This document shows positions 1-9,559 of a stretch of DNA of 64,000 nucleotides, piece after piece. The notes below the pieces were generated by a model. That model did not search any database, was not told the origin of the DNA, and worked only from the letters and a program-made list of their open reading frames with translations. Every line of letters begins with the position of its first letter. Within the stretch, counting starts at the first letter, position 1. The stretch lies in contig PUQB01000177.1 in assembly GCA_003024785.1 (NCBI GenBank), positions 248,001-312,000 on the forward strand, read 5' to 3'. Origin of the DNA: Selaginella tamariscina. Its lineage: Eukaryota > Streptophyta > Lycopodiopsida > Selaginellales > Selaginellaceae. The position numbers were made by a program, and so were the translations under genes.

Positions 1-1176
1 GACTCCGTCCTCAAGAATGTGCAGCCATTTGTCGCTGGATATAGATTCGGCTCGGTTGCAGTTGCCCACAATGGCAACTTGGTTAACTACAACCACCTCC
101 GGATCAAACTCGAGGACAACGGCTCCATTTTCAACACTTCCTCGGACACAGAGGTGGTGCTTCATCTCATTGCCACCTCCAAGGAGAGGCCCTTCATCTC
201 CCGCCTCGTTCAGGCGTGCGAGCAGCTCGAAGGTGCTTATTCGCTCGTCTTCCTCACTGAAGACAAGCTAGTGGCTGCCAGAGATCCATATGGATTTCGA
301 CCCCTTGTCATGGGCCGCCGGGCCAACGGAGCGGTTGTCTTTGCATCAGAGACGTGTGCACTGGATTTGATCGAGGCGAAGCTCGAGAGGGAGGTGAACC
401 CAGGGGAGGTGATCATGGTGGACAAGAAAGAAGGAATCAGTTCTCTGTGTCTCATGCCCTACAGACAGCGCAAGGCCTGCATATTCGAGCATATATACTT
501 TGCACTGCCCAACTCGGTTGTGTTCGGTCGCTCGGTTTACAGCACCAGGTACAGAATAGGTGAGATTCTAGCCGAAGAAGCCCCTGTAGAATGTGATGTG
601 GTCATTGCTGTTCCGGACTCGGGCATGGTGGCTGCTCTGGGATATGCACACAAGGCCGGGGTTGCATTCCAACAAGGACTGATTCGTTCTCACTATGTGG
701 GAAGGACGTTCATTGAGCCGCACCAAAAAATACGTGATTTTGGTGTTAAGCGGAAGCTGGCACCGGTGAAGGAAGTGTTGAGCGAGAAGAGGGTGGTGGT
801 GGTGGACGACTCGATCGTCCGTGGTACCACTTCATCGAAGATCGTGAGGTTGATAAAGGACGCCGGTGCCAAGGAGGTGCATATGCGGATAGCGAGCCCA
901 CCGATTACGGGTTCGTGTTACTATGGGGTGGATACACCCAGCAGGGAGGAGCTGATATCGTACAAGATGAATGTGGAGGGTACGAGGGAGTTCATTGGGG
1001 CGGATAGCTTGGCGTTCTTGTCGCTAGAGAGGCTGAGAGCCATGTTGGGGGAAGAAGCACCCACCTTCTGTGATGCTTGCTTCTCTGGAGAGTACCCCAT
1101 TTGGCCGAGGGACGTGGAACTTCCCTCTGGCGTGGACGCTCGTATTCCGGAGCCTGTCGATGTTATGCTTGACTGA
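1..1176 (+). CDS. ASE: Amidophosphoribosyltransferase (glutamine PRPP amidotransferase), 3' part
   Basis: This enzyme makes 5-phosphoribosylamine from PRPP and glutamine, the first committed step of purine synthesis; in plants it is plastidic. The reading frame is already open at base 1, so the transit peptide, the N-terminal nucleophile cysteine and the start of the glutaminase domain lie outside the window; 391 residues are visible, without an intron. The glutaminase part includes AHNGNLVNY and SSDTEVVLHL. The PRPP loop VVVVDDSIVRGTTS is at visible residues 265-278. Four cysteines in the positions of the 4Fe-4S ligands of the Bacillus-type enzyme are present: Cys160 (KACIFEH), Cys306 (GSCYYG), Cys357 and Cys360 (FCDACF). 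The end is slightly shorter than in Arabidopsis ASE2. It converges on the TANGLED-like gene with 153 bp between stop codons. Identity is close to certain; the exact paralogue is not. Confidence 0.97.
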   Translation, partial: DSVLKNVQPFVAGYRFGSVAVAHNGNLVNYNHLRIKLEDNGSIFNTSSDTEVVLHLIATSKERPFISRLVQACEQLEGAYSLVFLTEDKLVAARDPYGFRPLVMGRRANGAVVFASETCALDLIEAKLEREVNPGEVIMVDKKEGISSLCLMPYRQRKACIFEHIYFALPNSVVFGRSVYSTRYRIGEILAEEAPVECDVVIAVPDSGMVAALGYAHKAGVAFQQGLIRSHYVGRTFIEPHQKIRDFGVKRKLAPVKEVLSEKRVVVVDDSIVRGTTSSKIVRLIKDAGAKEVHMRIASPPITGSCYYGVDTPSREELISYKMNVEGTREFIGADSLAFLSLERLRAMLGEEAPTFCDACFSGEYPIWPRDVELPSGVDARIPEPVDVMLD

Positions 1177-1329
1177 TAACAATTGAGAGAGCTTTAAACG
1201 TACAACATATTGTGATTATACAAAAATCTGCTGCCTCTCTAAGTTGATCGATCGTACGGATGATCAATCCGATTCTGTACAACTTTTTAAGTGAACGAAA
1301 ACACAGAATTAACTCTACCTACCTATTCC

Positions 1330-2790
1330 CTAATACCCAGCCTTTGGCACGTTGTAACATGGATTGTCCTGCAATATCAGAAGGTTAAGCAACCAACGAG
1401 TTACACAAGATTCAAACGCACCTGTGTTGGCCTTTCCAATGAGCGATCCGCTACCAGCCGACCAGCTCCTCTTCAAGCTCGCTTTGCCCGCAATGGAATT
1501 CTCTTTGGCCGACTGTTTCCGTCGTGGTGAAACGGACCGCGCCCTGCCGCACGTTTTTTCATCTGATACCTTCAACCATCTCTGCCCTGCATTTCTCCTC
1601 TCCTGAGCTGGCTTCACGCTGCTCTTCTGCGATTTCTTTGCTACCGTAGCATTGCTCTCCAACATCTTGAACGGCTGACCAGCATTCCGACCTGTAACTT
1701 TTCTGCTCTCAACTCTCGTAACGTTCCTGCCTGCTTGTTGGCACGGAGGGTATGGCAGCTCCTTCGACCTGGGAACTGAAAAGTTAGCAGTTGCTCGTAC
1801 AGCTCTTTTCTTCGAAGGCAGCCGATCGATGAGCTGGGGAAGTGTCCTCACGGGAGAGCCCTGGCTTCTGTTCTTACTGACTTTCTGCATATTGCCCATT
1901 ATACCACCTTTTCTGGAAGATGTGCTCTTGAAAGGAGTCACGATCCTGAAATGTCTCGAGCTTGCCGGAGGACTTGATGGAGAGTAAGCAAGATTCGGAA
2001 ACATGACGGCATCATTCGGCTTGGATGGTTTCATCTGGCTTAGCTTCCATGTCTTCTGCGACTGCTTCACCTTGGTCACCTTCATTCCTGGTGTTGTGAG
2101 CTTCGAGACGAATTTAGACATCTGAGCTTCGTCCAGAACTCGTGACCTCTTCTCTACCGCTCCATCTGCTACTCTTAAACCAAGATGTATGGAAGCGTCT
2201 TCTTTTATCCCTTGCTCCAAATGTTGGGCACCTGATCTGGAGTCATCCTCGGGAATGCTCTCGAGTTGAGTCTCCTCTGCAAATCCTTCATCTAAGACCC
2301 CATGCACGCCACTGGCGATAGCTGCTCGAATCTCGGAAAGATTTTCACAAACGATTTGTGCAGGCGCCGACCATTGCGTCCAATCAACTAATAACAGATA
2401 CCCAAGTTACTTAGTGGGTCAATGATAGATAAAATGACAGAAAAAGAACCTGGATATGATGGATTTGTTCCTGCTGGACCACGACTGTAGCACAACAACA
2501 GGAGCATTAGAATCATCTTGTAAAAGTTGGGAAACACGTACCTGTCAGCATTCCCATGCTTAAGTCTTCTTATAAGAGATGATGAAAGCTCGTATTGACT
2601 CTTTGGGCCCGTCCCAGGCAATATGGCAAGCCTCGTAATAGCGATGGCATTCTGCAATTCCTGGAGTCGAGCGACAGCCTGATCCACCTGCACAGAGAGT
2701 GATTCATCAGATGTACGAAGACGCCACACAGAGATGTGGCCATACCTTTTCAATTGCCTTCCGGATCGAAGGCGGATGCGCTGCTTCCAT
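1330..2790 (-). CDS. TAN1: TANGLED1-like microtubule-binding division-plane protein (4 exons)
   Basis: TANGLED marks the cortical division site and guides phragmoplasts in land plants. Four exons read on the minus strand: 2746-2790, 2542-2687, 2450-2484 and 1330-2387, with GT-AG introns of 58, 57 and 62 nt. They join to 1,284 nt with no stop, giving 427 residues (Arabidopsis TAN is somewhat longer). The N-terminal KVDQAVARLQELQ (residues 15-27) resembles KVDKCMERLQELQ of Arabidopsis TAN as I remember it, VDWTQWSAPAQIV (76-88) matches the DW region, and AVMFPNLAY (202-210) matches its AVLFPN motif. The rest is basic and disordered with SPVR (253) and SVSPRRK (360), as expected for a microtubule binder. 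It is divergent from the coiled-coil gene. The last 25 residues are unlike TAN and may hide another splice. The family call rests on short remembered motifs, so it is good but not certain. Confidence 0.75.
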
Positions 2791-2926
2791 GCGCGGATCG
2801 TAAGAACCCTAAACCTCTGTCAAACGGTCTACTGACCTTACAAATTTTGAAATCACCTCCGTCAGACGACGTCATATATATAAGGTTGCTCTAACGGCTC
2901 CTTTCCTCTATTTTAGGGTTTTTGAG
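2791..2926. promoter_or_regulatory. Divergent 136-bp promoter with MSA and telo-box motifs
   Basis: Only 136 bp separate the start codons of the TANGLED-like gene and the coiled-coil gene. TCTAACGGCT at 2890-2899 is an exact match to the mitosis-specific activator consensus YCYAACGGYY bound by three-repeat MYB proteins. TCAAACGGTC at 2820-2829 matches with one mismatch. Telo-box-like AACCCTAAACC is at 2805-2815 and TAGGGTTT at 2914-2921. TATATATAAG at 2875-2884 could be the TATA box for the plus-strand gene. Inference: both genes are co-expressed in G2/M. No expression data are available here. Confidence 0.65.
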
Positions 2927-4564
2927 ATGGATGTAGGCGCTGCATTCAGGGACGAAGAATTTCTGGCTCAGAAGCTCAACATTCATCTAGATCTGTGGGA
3001 GGCGGAGAAATGGCAGCTTGAGTATCAGCTAAGCACGGTATGTATTTCTCTAGGGTTTTTGGGCGCACCTCCCTGATGCTCCGCAGGCAGAGAAGGCGCA
3101 CAGTCGCAAGGAGGCTCTTCAAGCGTATGAAAATGCGCATTTGGGCGTTAAACTTGGTCTTCATCAAGAGGAGCTGCTTCTCACAAACTTCAAACTGGGT
3201 ACGGATTATAAAATGGTATAATTATTAGATGCAATTTCCATAGTAAGTACGATTATGCAAAATATAACTACCCAGCGTAAGTAAGTCCTAATAATCGTGG
3301 TGTGTGTGTATGTGTGTGTGTGGAGATGTTATAAGCTGTCATAGACACGCACACGCACTCAGGGTTGTATATCTTATTACAGAGAGCGCTTTGGACGATG
3401 TTAAAATCCTGCAGACTCGACTTGACGTTGTGAACAGTCATCTTCAGCGGGAAAAGGTACGTTGTGTTTCAATTATGTGCAAACTTTGTAAGGTAATTAA
3501 CGAATGCAGGAGAATGTTGAAAAGTTCAAAGAACAGGCTCTAGCCCGAGAATCGTATATTGCTGATAAACAAGAAGAGTTTGCACGGAGTTTGCATGATG
3601 CTTCGCAAAAGCATGTCATTGCAGAAAAACAAATTCAGGATCTTCAGCTGCAAATCAGTCGGATGCAACAGGAGCATGAAGCAGAAATGGCGAAGGAGAA
3701 GACCAACGCCGCCGACTGCAAGTCAAAGGTTTCAAAAGAGTTGGTAACTCTTATAAGAGAGCGGGACTTCGTATGGAATCAACTCAACTGCATGGAAGAC
3801 GAGTACAGCGACAAACTGAAAGCGAAGGAGGAGTTGGTAGCCACCGCAAGAGCGGAAGTTGAGAATCTCCAGGAACTGCAAGATTCGACCCAGAGGGTTG
3901 CGGACGAAAGGGCAGTCGAACTAACTATACTGAAGATGGAACTGAGGAGGGTGGAAGACGAATCGCAGGAGATGAAAGCTACGATCTCACGGCTGTCAGC
4001 TAGAAATGCCGAGGAGGATGAACTAAGGCAAGCTCTCAAAAGACTCGATGAAGTGCGACTGGAGAATGAGAACCTCAGAGTACTTTATGCAGAGTTGGAG
4101 GCCAAATATAACAACCATCAGGTACTTAGCATATGCACACGCGCGCGCACACGCAAGTAAACACATGTACATTCTTGTACAGAAACCAGAGAAGAATACT
4201 CGCAATCCAAAGAAGGATACAACCTCCCGCAACTTAACTGCCGATTTGGACGGTGCTGCTGGAAAGCGTTCATCTCGGAGAACAAGAGCAGAAGTAAGGG
4301 GTTTCGTTTGTGTGTATGGAATGCTAATTTTTGTTCAATGCAGAAAGAGAACCCAACTTCTGACAAGCGCAAGCGTACACGCTCTGAATCTGGGAAACGT
4401 CGTCAGGTGGCAAGCCAATAGAATCGTTTATATAAATTAATATAAATTATTGTTTTGCTATACAGGCCAAGGAGAGAGGTTCAGCTGTAGCTGACCATGG
4501 CATTAAGATGAGCTTCTTCACGTCTTCGTTCAGCATACCAAAAGTGAAGAGGAGTCTACCTTGA
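2927..4564 (+). CDS. Coiled-coil protein of unknown function (7 exons)
   Basis: I do not recognise the family. Seven exons can be joined: 2927-3037, 3087-3198, 3383-3456, 3510-4121, 4183-4293, 4344-4406 and 4466-4564. All introns are GT-AG and phases agree, giving 1,182 nt and 393 residues. The third exon is preceded by the longest intron (184 nt, with a GT-rich stretch), so an extra small exon there is possible. Residues about 75-303 are almost continuous coiled coil, rich in Glu, Lys, Leu and Gln (for example LEELxAxY-like heptads near the end). Residues 341-361 are basic (KRKRTRSESGKRR), a likely nuclear signal. The C-terminus is a short hydrophobic-basic tail (SFFTSSFSIPKVKRSLP) that looks like a conserved motif. 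Sharing an MSA-bearing promoter with a TANGLED-like gene suggests a role in mitosis or cytokinesis, but that is inference only. It converges on the NOL9 gene with 33 bp between stop codons. Confidence 0.8.
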
Positions 4565-4597
4565 CCACAAGCTTTCTAAGTTTGTTATCGCTTTCTC

Positions 4598-6860
4598 TTA
4601 CATCCGCCTACGCAGTATGTACGATCCCGTGCCTTCAACCACGTGTGTTCTGCACATGTAGGGGCATACATATCCTTCCACCTGTAGATATCCAATCATT
4701 AACTGCAGTAAGTCCGTATTGATCTTAACCTGTAGCAAATCGACTGGAATTTCCACGCGACCATGTAGAATGGTGTCGACTTCCTTCAGCGTCTCTGTCG
4801 GACAAGGTGTGAGCACGTGCAGAATGCGCTTCACAACATTGACTCCTCTTATAATGCCTACACCAGCAGTTCTTTAATCCTTGACAATAAAGCATAGAAA
4901 AGACTTACCAAACCCAACACATGCTTGCTTATCATCATCTACGGAGGAGCTCACACCGAGACCAACTAGCTGAGCGTTCAAACTGTACAAGCTCTGCGAG
5001 CTAGGAACCTGTTCAAACGGTGAGGTGAGAAACCACATTCAAGAGTGAGTTGCGAGACTTACCTCCATGTGGAGATGCCGGATTTGTAGATCGTCCACAA
5101 TGACTTGATACGGAACCTGACAAGCCAGCGCCTCGGCCACTTGGCTAAACTCCAGCTCCTGAAAAGAGTGCCTTCCAATGCATTCCTGAAAGTAAGAAAG
5201 CACTCTGAGAGCTCTAAGTTGAGGAGCAGTGGCCATGCTAAAAAGAAAACTTTCCACTCGTTAGCTTTTACTCATACAAGGATTATGCATACAGACCATT
5301 CGTCTTCACTATCGGTGCATAAAGCAACACCCTTAACATGAAGTACTAAAGCAGTTCCGCCAGCCGACAGACTTGGAAGTTTGCCAGTCTCGCCAGAATT
5401 GAGTTCCACCACGTGAGTGGGTGAACTATAACGTAGAATCTCAACCAAGAGGTCGTAGCCAACACCTGCATAACATATGAAACAAGACGTATTTATGAGA
5501 GAGAGGGAGAGAGAGAGAGTACGGACCGGTTCGCCAACCAGAAGAATTGATCACTAAAGGTATTTCAAGGAGCTTTTGACGAAAGTGGTCATAAAGCTTC
5601 TTGAAGTATTCAAGATACATTGCTGGATCGGATTTTGGAGTAATATCACCGTAGAAAAAGCACCTGCAAACGATGTACTAGTCTTAGCCATGGATGTATA
5701 CAAGAACCACATACCTTTGAGGAACCCGAAGATGTGATACAGGAGAGCCTGCAAATGCAAGAGTGTGACATACTACAAAAAGGTATAAAGTGACACAGTA
5801 CCTGTTATTGGTTCTTCAACAATGTGAAATGACAAACATCCAGGAATCGTAAACTCAGGTTGTCCAACATCAGTGTCCAGATATCCAACAGCCTTGTAAC
5901 TTAGAGAGAGAAACAAGGGGAAATCGTCACATTCGGGAATGCTAGCAATATATATACACGTACCTTCTGAGAAGCTTGTTTACGAGAAAACGAGCGAAAG
6001 TTGACTTGCCCGCGTTCTTAGCTCCACATACAGGAACAACGGGAGGCGACTTGTGTGCAAAAGACAGTATAGAATCCGCTGCCAAGGACCAGTCAGCAGG
6101 GACAATGGTCGGCCGAATCCTTCTCATATTCTCCGAGTTCACTTTCCTCTTTCTCACTCCTTCCTCCTGTTTGGAACTCCCTCATTTGAATGAAACCATT
6201 CCTGTTCATAAGATGCACTCAAATGCTTTTTGTTCTACATAACAGTGTCACATACTAGTCTAAAAGTCGTTGGCACATTGTCATCAGGGTGATCCAAGTC
6301 GTAGGAACGGAACTGGAGCTTACAAGCCCCGTCCGTCTCAAATGTCAAGGCCGAGCAGTGGTCCGAGTTGGAGTATATCACAACTTCAATAGCACGGGCC
6401 AGAGAGTAGCCAAGCATCGATGCACTTCCTTCCACAAGGCACACCGTTGCACAGCCATCGAAGGCCACCATCTATAAACATTACAGAGAGATTGATATAA
6501 AGCACTCCGGGTACACCCACCTGCTGCCGCACAAGCCGAACCACAGCCCTGTTATCTTGAAACTCCACCATGGGACTGTAAGGCAAATTCAGATAGAAAA
6601 TGGACACGAATAAAAAGGACTAACCATGATGAAGCTACTTCCAATGGCAAGCATGGTATTTGCTGTTCAACGGGACTGTAACAAAAAACAATTACGATGC
6701 TCAATTGACTAAACAACGCAGAGAAAGCATACCATGGCGTTTTCCGCTTTTTTGTTTTCCTCACGGACGCGTGCACCTTTTTGCGCTTGAGCGACAGGCA
6801 TTTCCCGAGGAAAAGCGTTGATGGCTTGTTGAAAATAGTCCCTGCCAATAGATCCTTCAT
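4598..6860 (-). CDS. NOL9: NOL9/GRC3-type polynucleotide 5'-hydroxyl kinase (13 exons)
   Basis: NOL9/Grc3 proteins are nucleolar ATP-dependent RNA 5'-kinases used in rRNA processing. Thirteen exons fit on the minus strand: 6733-6860, 6625-6675, 6521-6575, 6256-6471, 5964-6166, 5802-5899, 5715-5748, 5527-5663, 5297-5465, 5063-5237, 4909-5008, 4730-4857 and 4598-4681. They total 1,578 nt, 525 residues, no stop. The basic N-terminus could be a nucleolar signal. A beta-rich N-domain follows (GCATVCLVEGSASMLGYSL). The P-loop GAKNAGKST is at residues 198-206, YLDTDVGQPEFTIPG at 224-238 is the conserved Walker B region, then LVINSSGWRTGVGYDLL and a C-terminal ACVGFGIIRGVNVVKRIL block. A stop lies in frame just upstream of the chosen ATG. 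The first donor choices among the short N-terminal exons are the least certain. The last 48-nt intron is a multiple of three, so its retention would stay in frame. Confidence 0.92.
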
Positions 6861-6901
6861 AATTGCTGACGAGTACTACTAATCAATTGCTGACGGTTAA
6901 T

Positions 6902-7163
6902 CTAGCCCTGAAGCGGCTTCTCGTATGTATTCTGGTTTTTGAACTCTTCAAGGCGCTTCTGGATCATGTCCACCACATGCGGGTGCACGAATATGCGTGT
7001 ATCGTCCAATACGTAGATGATGAATCTGTGCGCAACCGGCAACGTCTCGTTCATGTGGATCACAAACTGCGCCATAGGAACATCACTAGCGGCAACATAC
7101 CAAACATATGTTCCATCAATACACTTACCAGCTCACCAGGACGCCCTTGATCGCCTGCACCAT
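6902..7163 (-). CDS. TFB5: TFIIH subunit TFB5 (TTDA/GTF2H5), 2 exons
   Basis: TFB5 is the smallest core TFIIH subunit; it binds the p52/Tfb2 subunit and stimulates nucleotide excision repair and transcription. Exon 1 is 7129-7163 and exon 2 is 6902-7085, separated by a 43-nt GT-AG intron that splits the Cys codon. The product has 72 residues, the usual family length (71-72). It begins MVQAIKGVLVSCDVPMAQF, close to human MVNVLKGVLIECDPAMKQF, and continues with RFIIYVLDDTRIFV, matching the family's FIIQDIDDTHVFV. It ends with QNTYEKPLQG. The stop codon lies only 41 bp upstream of the NOL9 start on the same strand, so the two transcripts must overlap or be joined. Telo-box repeats sit 14 bp upstream of the start. 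Confidence 0.96.
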
Positions 7164-7260
7164 TCCTTCTCTGCGCACCCTAAACCCTAAGTAAACCCTA
7201 CCTAAATTGCTGGTGCTAATAAACCTCCTGAGTTTGCAAAGTCAGAGTATGCATCAAGTG
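7164..7260 (-). promoter_or_regulatory. TFB5 upstream region with telo-boxes
   Basis: ACCCTAAACCCTAA at 7177-7190 and AAACCCTA at 7193-7200 lie just before the TFB5 start. Telo-boxes of this kind are common in promoters and 5' leaders of plant housekeeping and translation genes. Transcription start not determined. Confidence 0.5.
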
Positions 7261-8079
7261 GATCGATCTTTTCGTGCAAAGATCTCTAGAAGAGAGAAAT
7301 TTTTAGATGCCTTTCAGGAAGCATCGTTACTACAGGGAATCGAAAACTAATTAAAAGTGATCCGTAGCCATTGGAGTTGTTGAGACACAAGGTTCACTAC
7401 TCAAGACGAGGTAAAAGTAATATTTACTTTTATGTCATCTGATATCAATGCGACATTGCAGACACGCCCACTCTTTGACTTCGAAAAACACTAAGTGTTT
7501 GATGGTTGATTTAGTACCTGTCCAAACTTCCTCCGGTGAACCCACATGTCAAAGTTCTACCTTGGCATAGACACGCACCACAACACCAAGCACTGCAATA
7601 CTCACGAAAGTCTCCATGTAGTGGGTACCACCAGCGCTATACAATCTTCTGCAGTAGACTTCTCCTTCTTCCTTCCTGCAATCACATGAGCAGATGCCTC
7701 TTACTATTGAATTACCCTGCTTGATGTAAACGATATTATTTATGATCAATCAGATAAAAGATAAATAAATAAATCAATTGTGGTTGTTGAGCCACGTCGT
7801 CTCCAGACCTGTTGGCAACACTGAAATCGAGTGATTCAGAAAAATTGCTGGGCTCCGACTAAATCCGATGGAGAAACCTCCTCTCCAGTGACTCACTACC
7901 TACCTTTCTAAGATCATAATATTGACACTGAGCCTAGACCTTAGAGAAACCCGTTCGTAAGCATTCGCATGTGAGTTTCTCAATGCATATGGCTGCTTTA
8001 GGTGAAATCGGAAGTGAAGTAGACATTACTCCAATAGATTGAGTGACCTGACGTCCGTATCCCCTTGTCTTTTGTTTCA
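7261..8079. other. Intergenic stretch, nothing recognised
   Basis: No gene could be supported. Short open frames between 7536 and 7749 on both strands have no recognisable motif. This is the border between the gene island and the transposon-rich part of the window. Confidence 0.5.
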
Positions 8080-8314
8080 CACAATACCAGTTAGTATTTA
8101 ATTCCAATTCAATTAGGTTAATGAAGTTAATTCCTTAATTAAATTAAAAACTAATAAGTTTAATTTTAATATAAAAGGTTAATAAATTTTCATTCTCATC
8201 AACTTTTCTATTAAATTAAATTTATTAGTTTTTATTAAATTTATTTATTTTTTATTAAATTTAATGGTGGCTACAATTGTGACTGTGAAACAAAGGAAAT
8301 ATTTAATTTTGTTA
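8080..8314. repeat. AT-rich degenerate repeat, left of the young Gypsy element
   Basis: The stretch is made of variants of TTAATTxAATTAAATTTATTAG. The same kind of sequence resumes right after the Gypsy element at 13028, so the element inserted into it. Confidence 0.6.
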
Positions 8315-8521
8315 TGTAAGGTAATTACCATGGTATATTCTAGAAGTTTCTAGAAGTTACTAGAGATATTTATGGTCTGGCTAAATCCTTGATAGGATAG
8401 TCCAAATATAGCTAGAATATACCTTTTCCTTTGTATATATAAACCTGACCTTGAATACAAAGGATATCTGAGTTTTCTGTCTTTTCGTATATTTACTGTG
8501 TTGTGTCTCGGGGTTCTCACA
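8315..8521 (+). repeat. 5' LTR of the young Gypsy element
   Basis: It is 207 bp, starts TGTAAGGTAA and ends GTTCTCACA. It contains TATATATAAA (about 8435) as a probable TATA box. It matches the copy at 12821 along its full length by eye. Confidence 0.95.
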
Positions 8522-8645
8522 CTGGTGGAGAAGTCGGGCAATTTGTGAGAGAAGTTTCTTTTGATCTTCTTTTCTTTTATCTCTTTTCAATCTTTCCTTT
8601 TTTTTCTTTTTTCTTTTTTTCTTTGTTTCCTTTCATACGATTCTT

Positions 8646-9540
8646 ATGGAGCAACAACTTTTGGAACAACTAATTCGCATCACACACCAGCATGAACAGC
8701 TCCTTCAACACTTGCAAGTTCCAGTTCTAGCTCCTACTCCTCAATCAAACCCACGTGTACGACCTCAACCTTTTCGAGGTGCGCCGGGTGCAGATGTTCA
8801 CCATTGGTTGGCTCATTTCATCAATATTGCCACATATCATGGGTGGACAGCTACACATTGCCTTCGCGAGTTTCCAACTTGTCTTTTAGATGTTGCTCTC
8901 CAATGGTATAATAGTCGTCCACCACCAACAGGTTTACTCACAGATGAGCAATATTGGTTCACCCTTCAAGCGGAATTTAAATTGGCTTTTGGGAAAGCAG
9001 AAGATTCTGACGATGCGTTTCAACAACTTCATAGTTTGAAGCAAGCACCAAATGAATCTGTCATGCAGTTTGCTATAAAGTTTCGTGATCTCTTGATGCG
9101 GGCGGATCCCACCATGTCCGAGCGTAGCAAATTAGGAATGTTATGGCCTGCTCTTCGACCGGATCTTGTTGGTTATGTTCGGGCACTGGGACCTGTCACT
9201 TTGGAAGAGGCTTTCACTCGGGCACAACGTTTTGAAGCGGCTCCAAGAGTACAATTACCCATTCCAGAGGCCATCACTCCTCCAACTTTCAATGCGCCTG
9301 CTGGTCCTGTGCCTATGGAGGTAGAAGCTGCTCGCATTAATGGTGCTGGTCGTGTGCTGGTCGTGGTCAAGGACAAGGACGACGACGATTGTCTTGTTGG
9401 GCTTGTGGTGTACTTGGTCACACTTACCAACATTGTCGGCGGTTTCCCGATTGGCGACCACCATATCCAGGTTGGCGTCCAGGTCAGAATCAACCGGTTG
9501 CTGTTGTGGATGTTGCTCCTGTGGAGGCGGGAAACGAGTA
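8646..9540 (+). CDS. gag: gag region of the young Gypsy element
   Basis: The start follows the left LTR by about 125 bp, after a T-rich leader. The product begins MEQQLLEQLIRITHQHEQLL and contains a retrotransposon gag core: FRGAPGADVHHWLAHF, then WTATHCLREFPTCLLDVALQWY, typical of Ty3/Gypsy capsid proteins. It would package the element RNA into particles. It belongs to the element described at 8315-13027. Confidence 0.85.
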
Positions 9541-9559
9541 GGTGTGTTGGGTACGAAGG

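Noticed and set aside
1291-1606. Plus-strand frames opposite the TANGLED-like gene
   Set aside because: Shadows of the minus-strand exon, no known motif.
7536-7749. Possible small gene in the intergenic region
   Set aside because: Frames on both strands, no motif, no matching splice sites or neighbours to support it.
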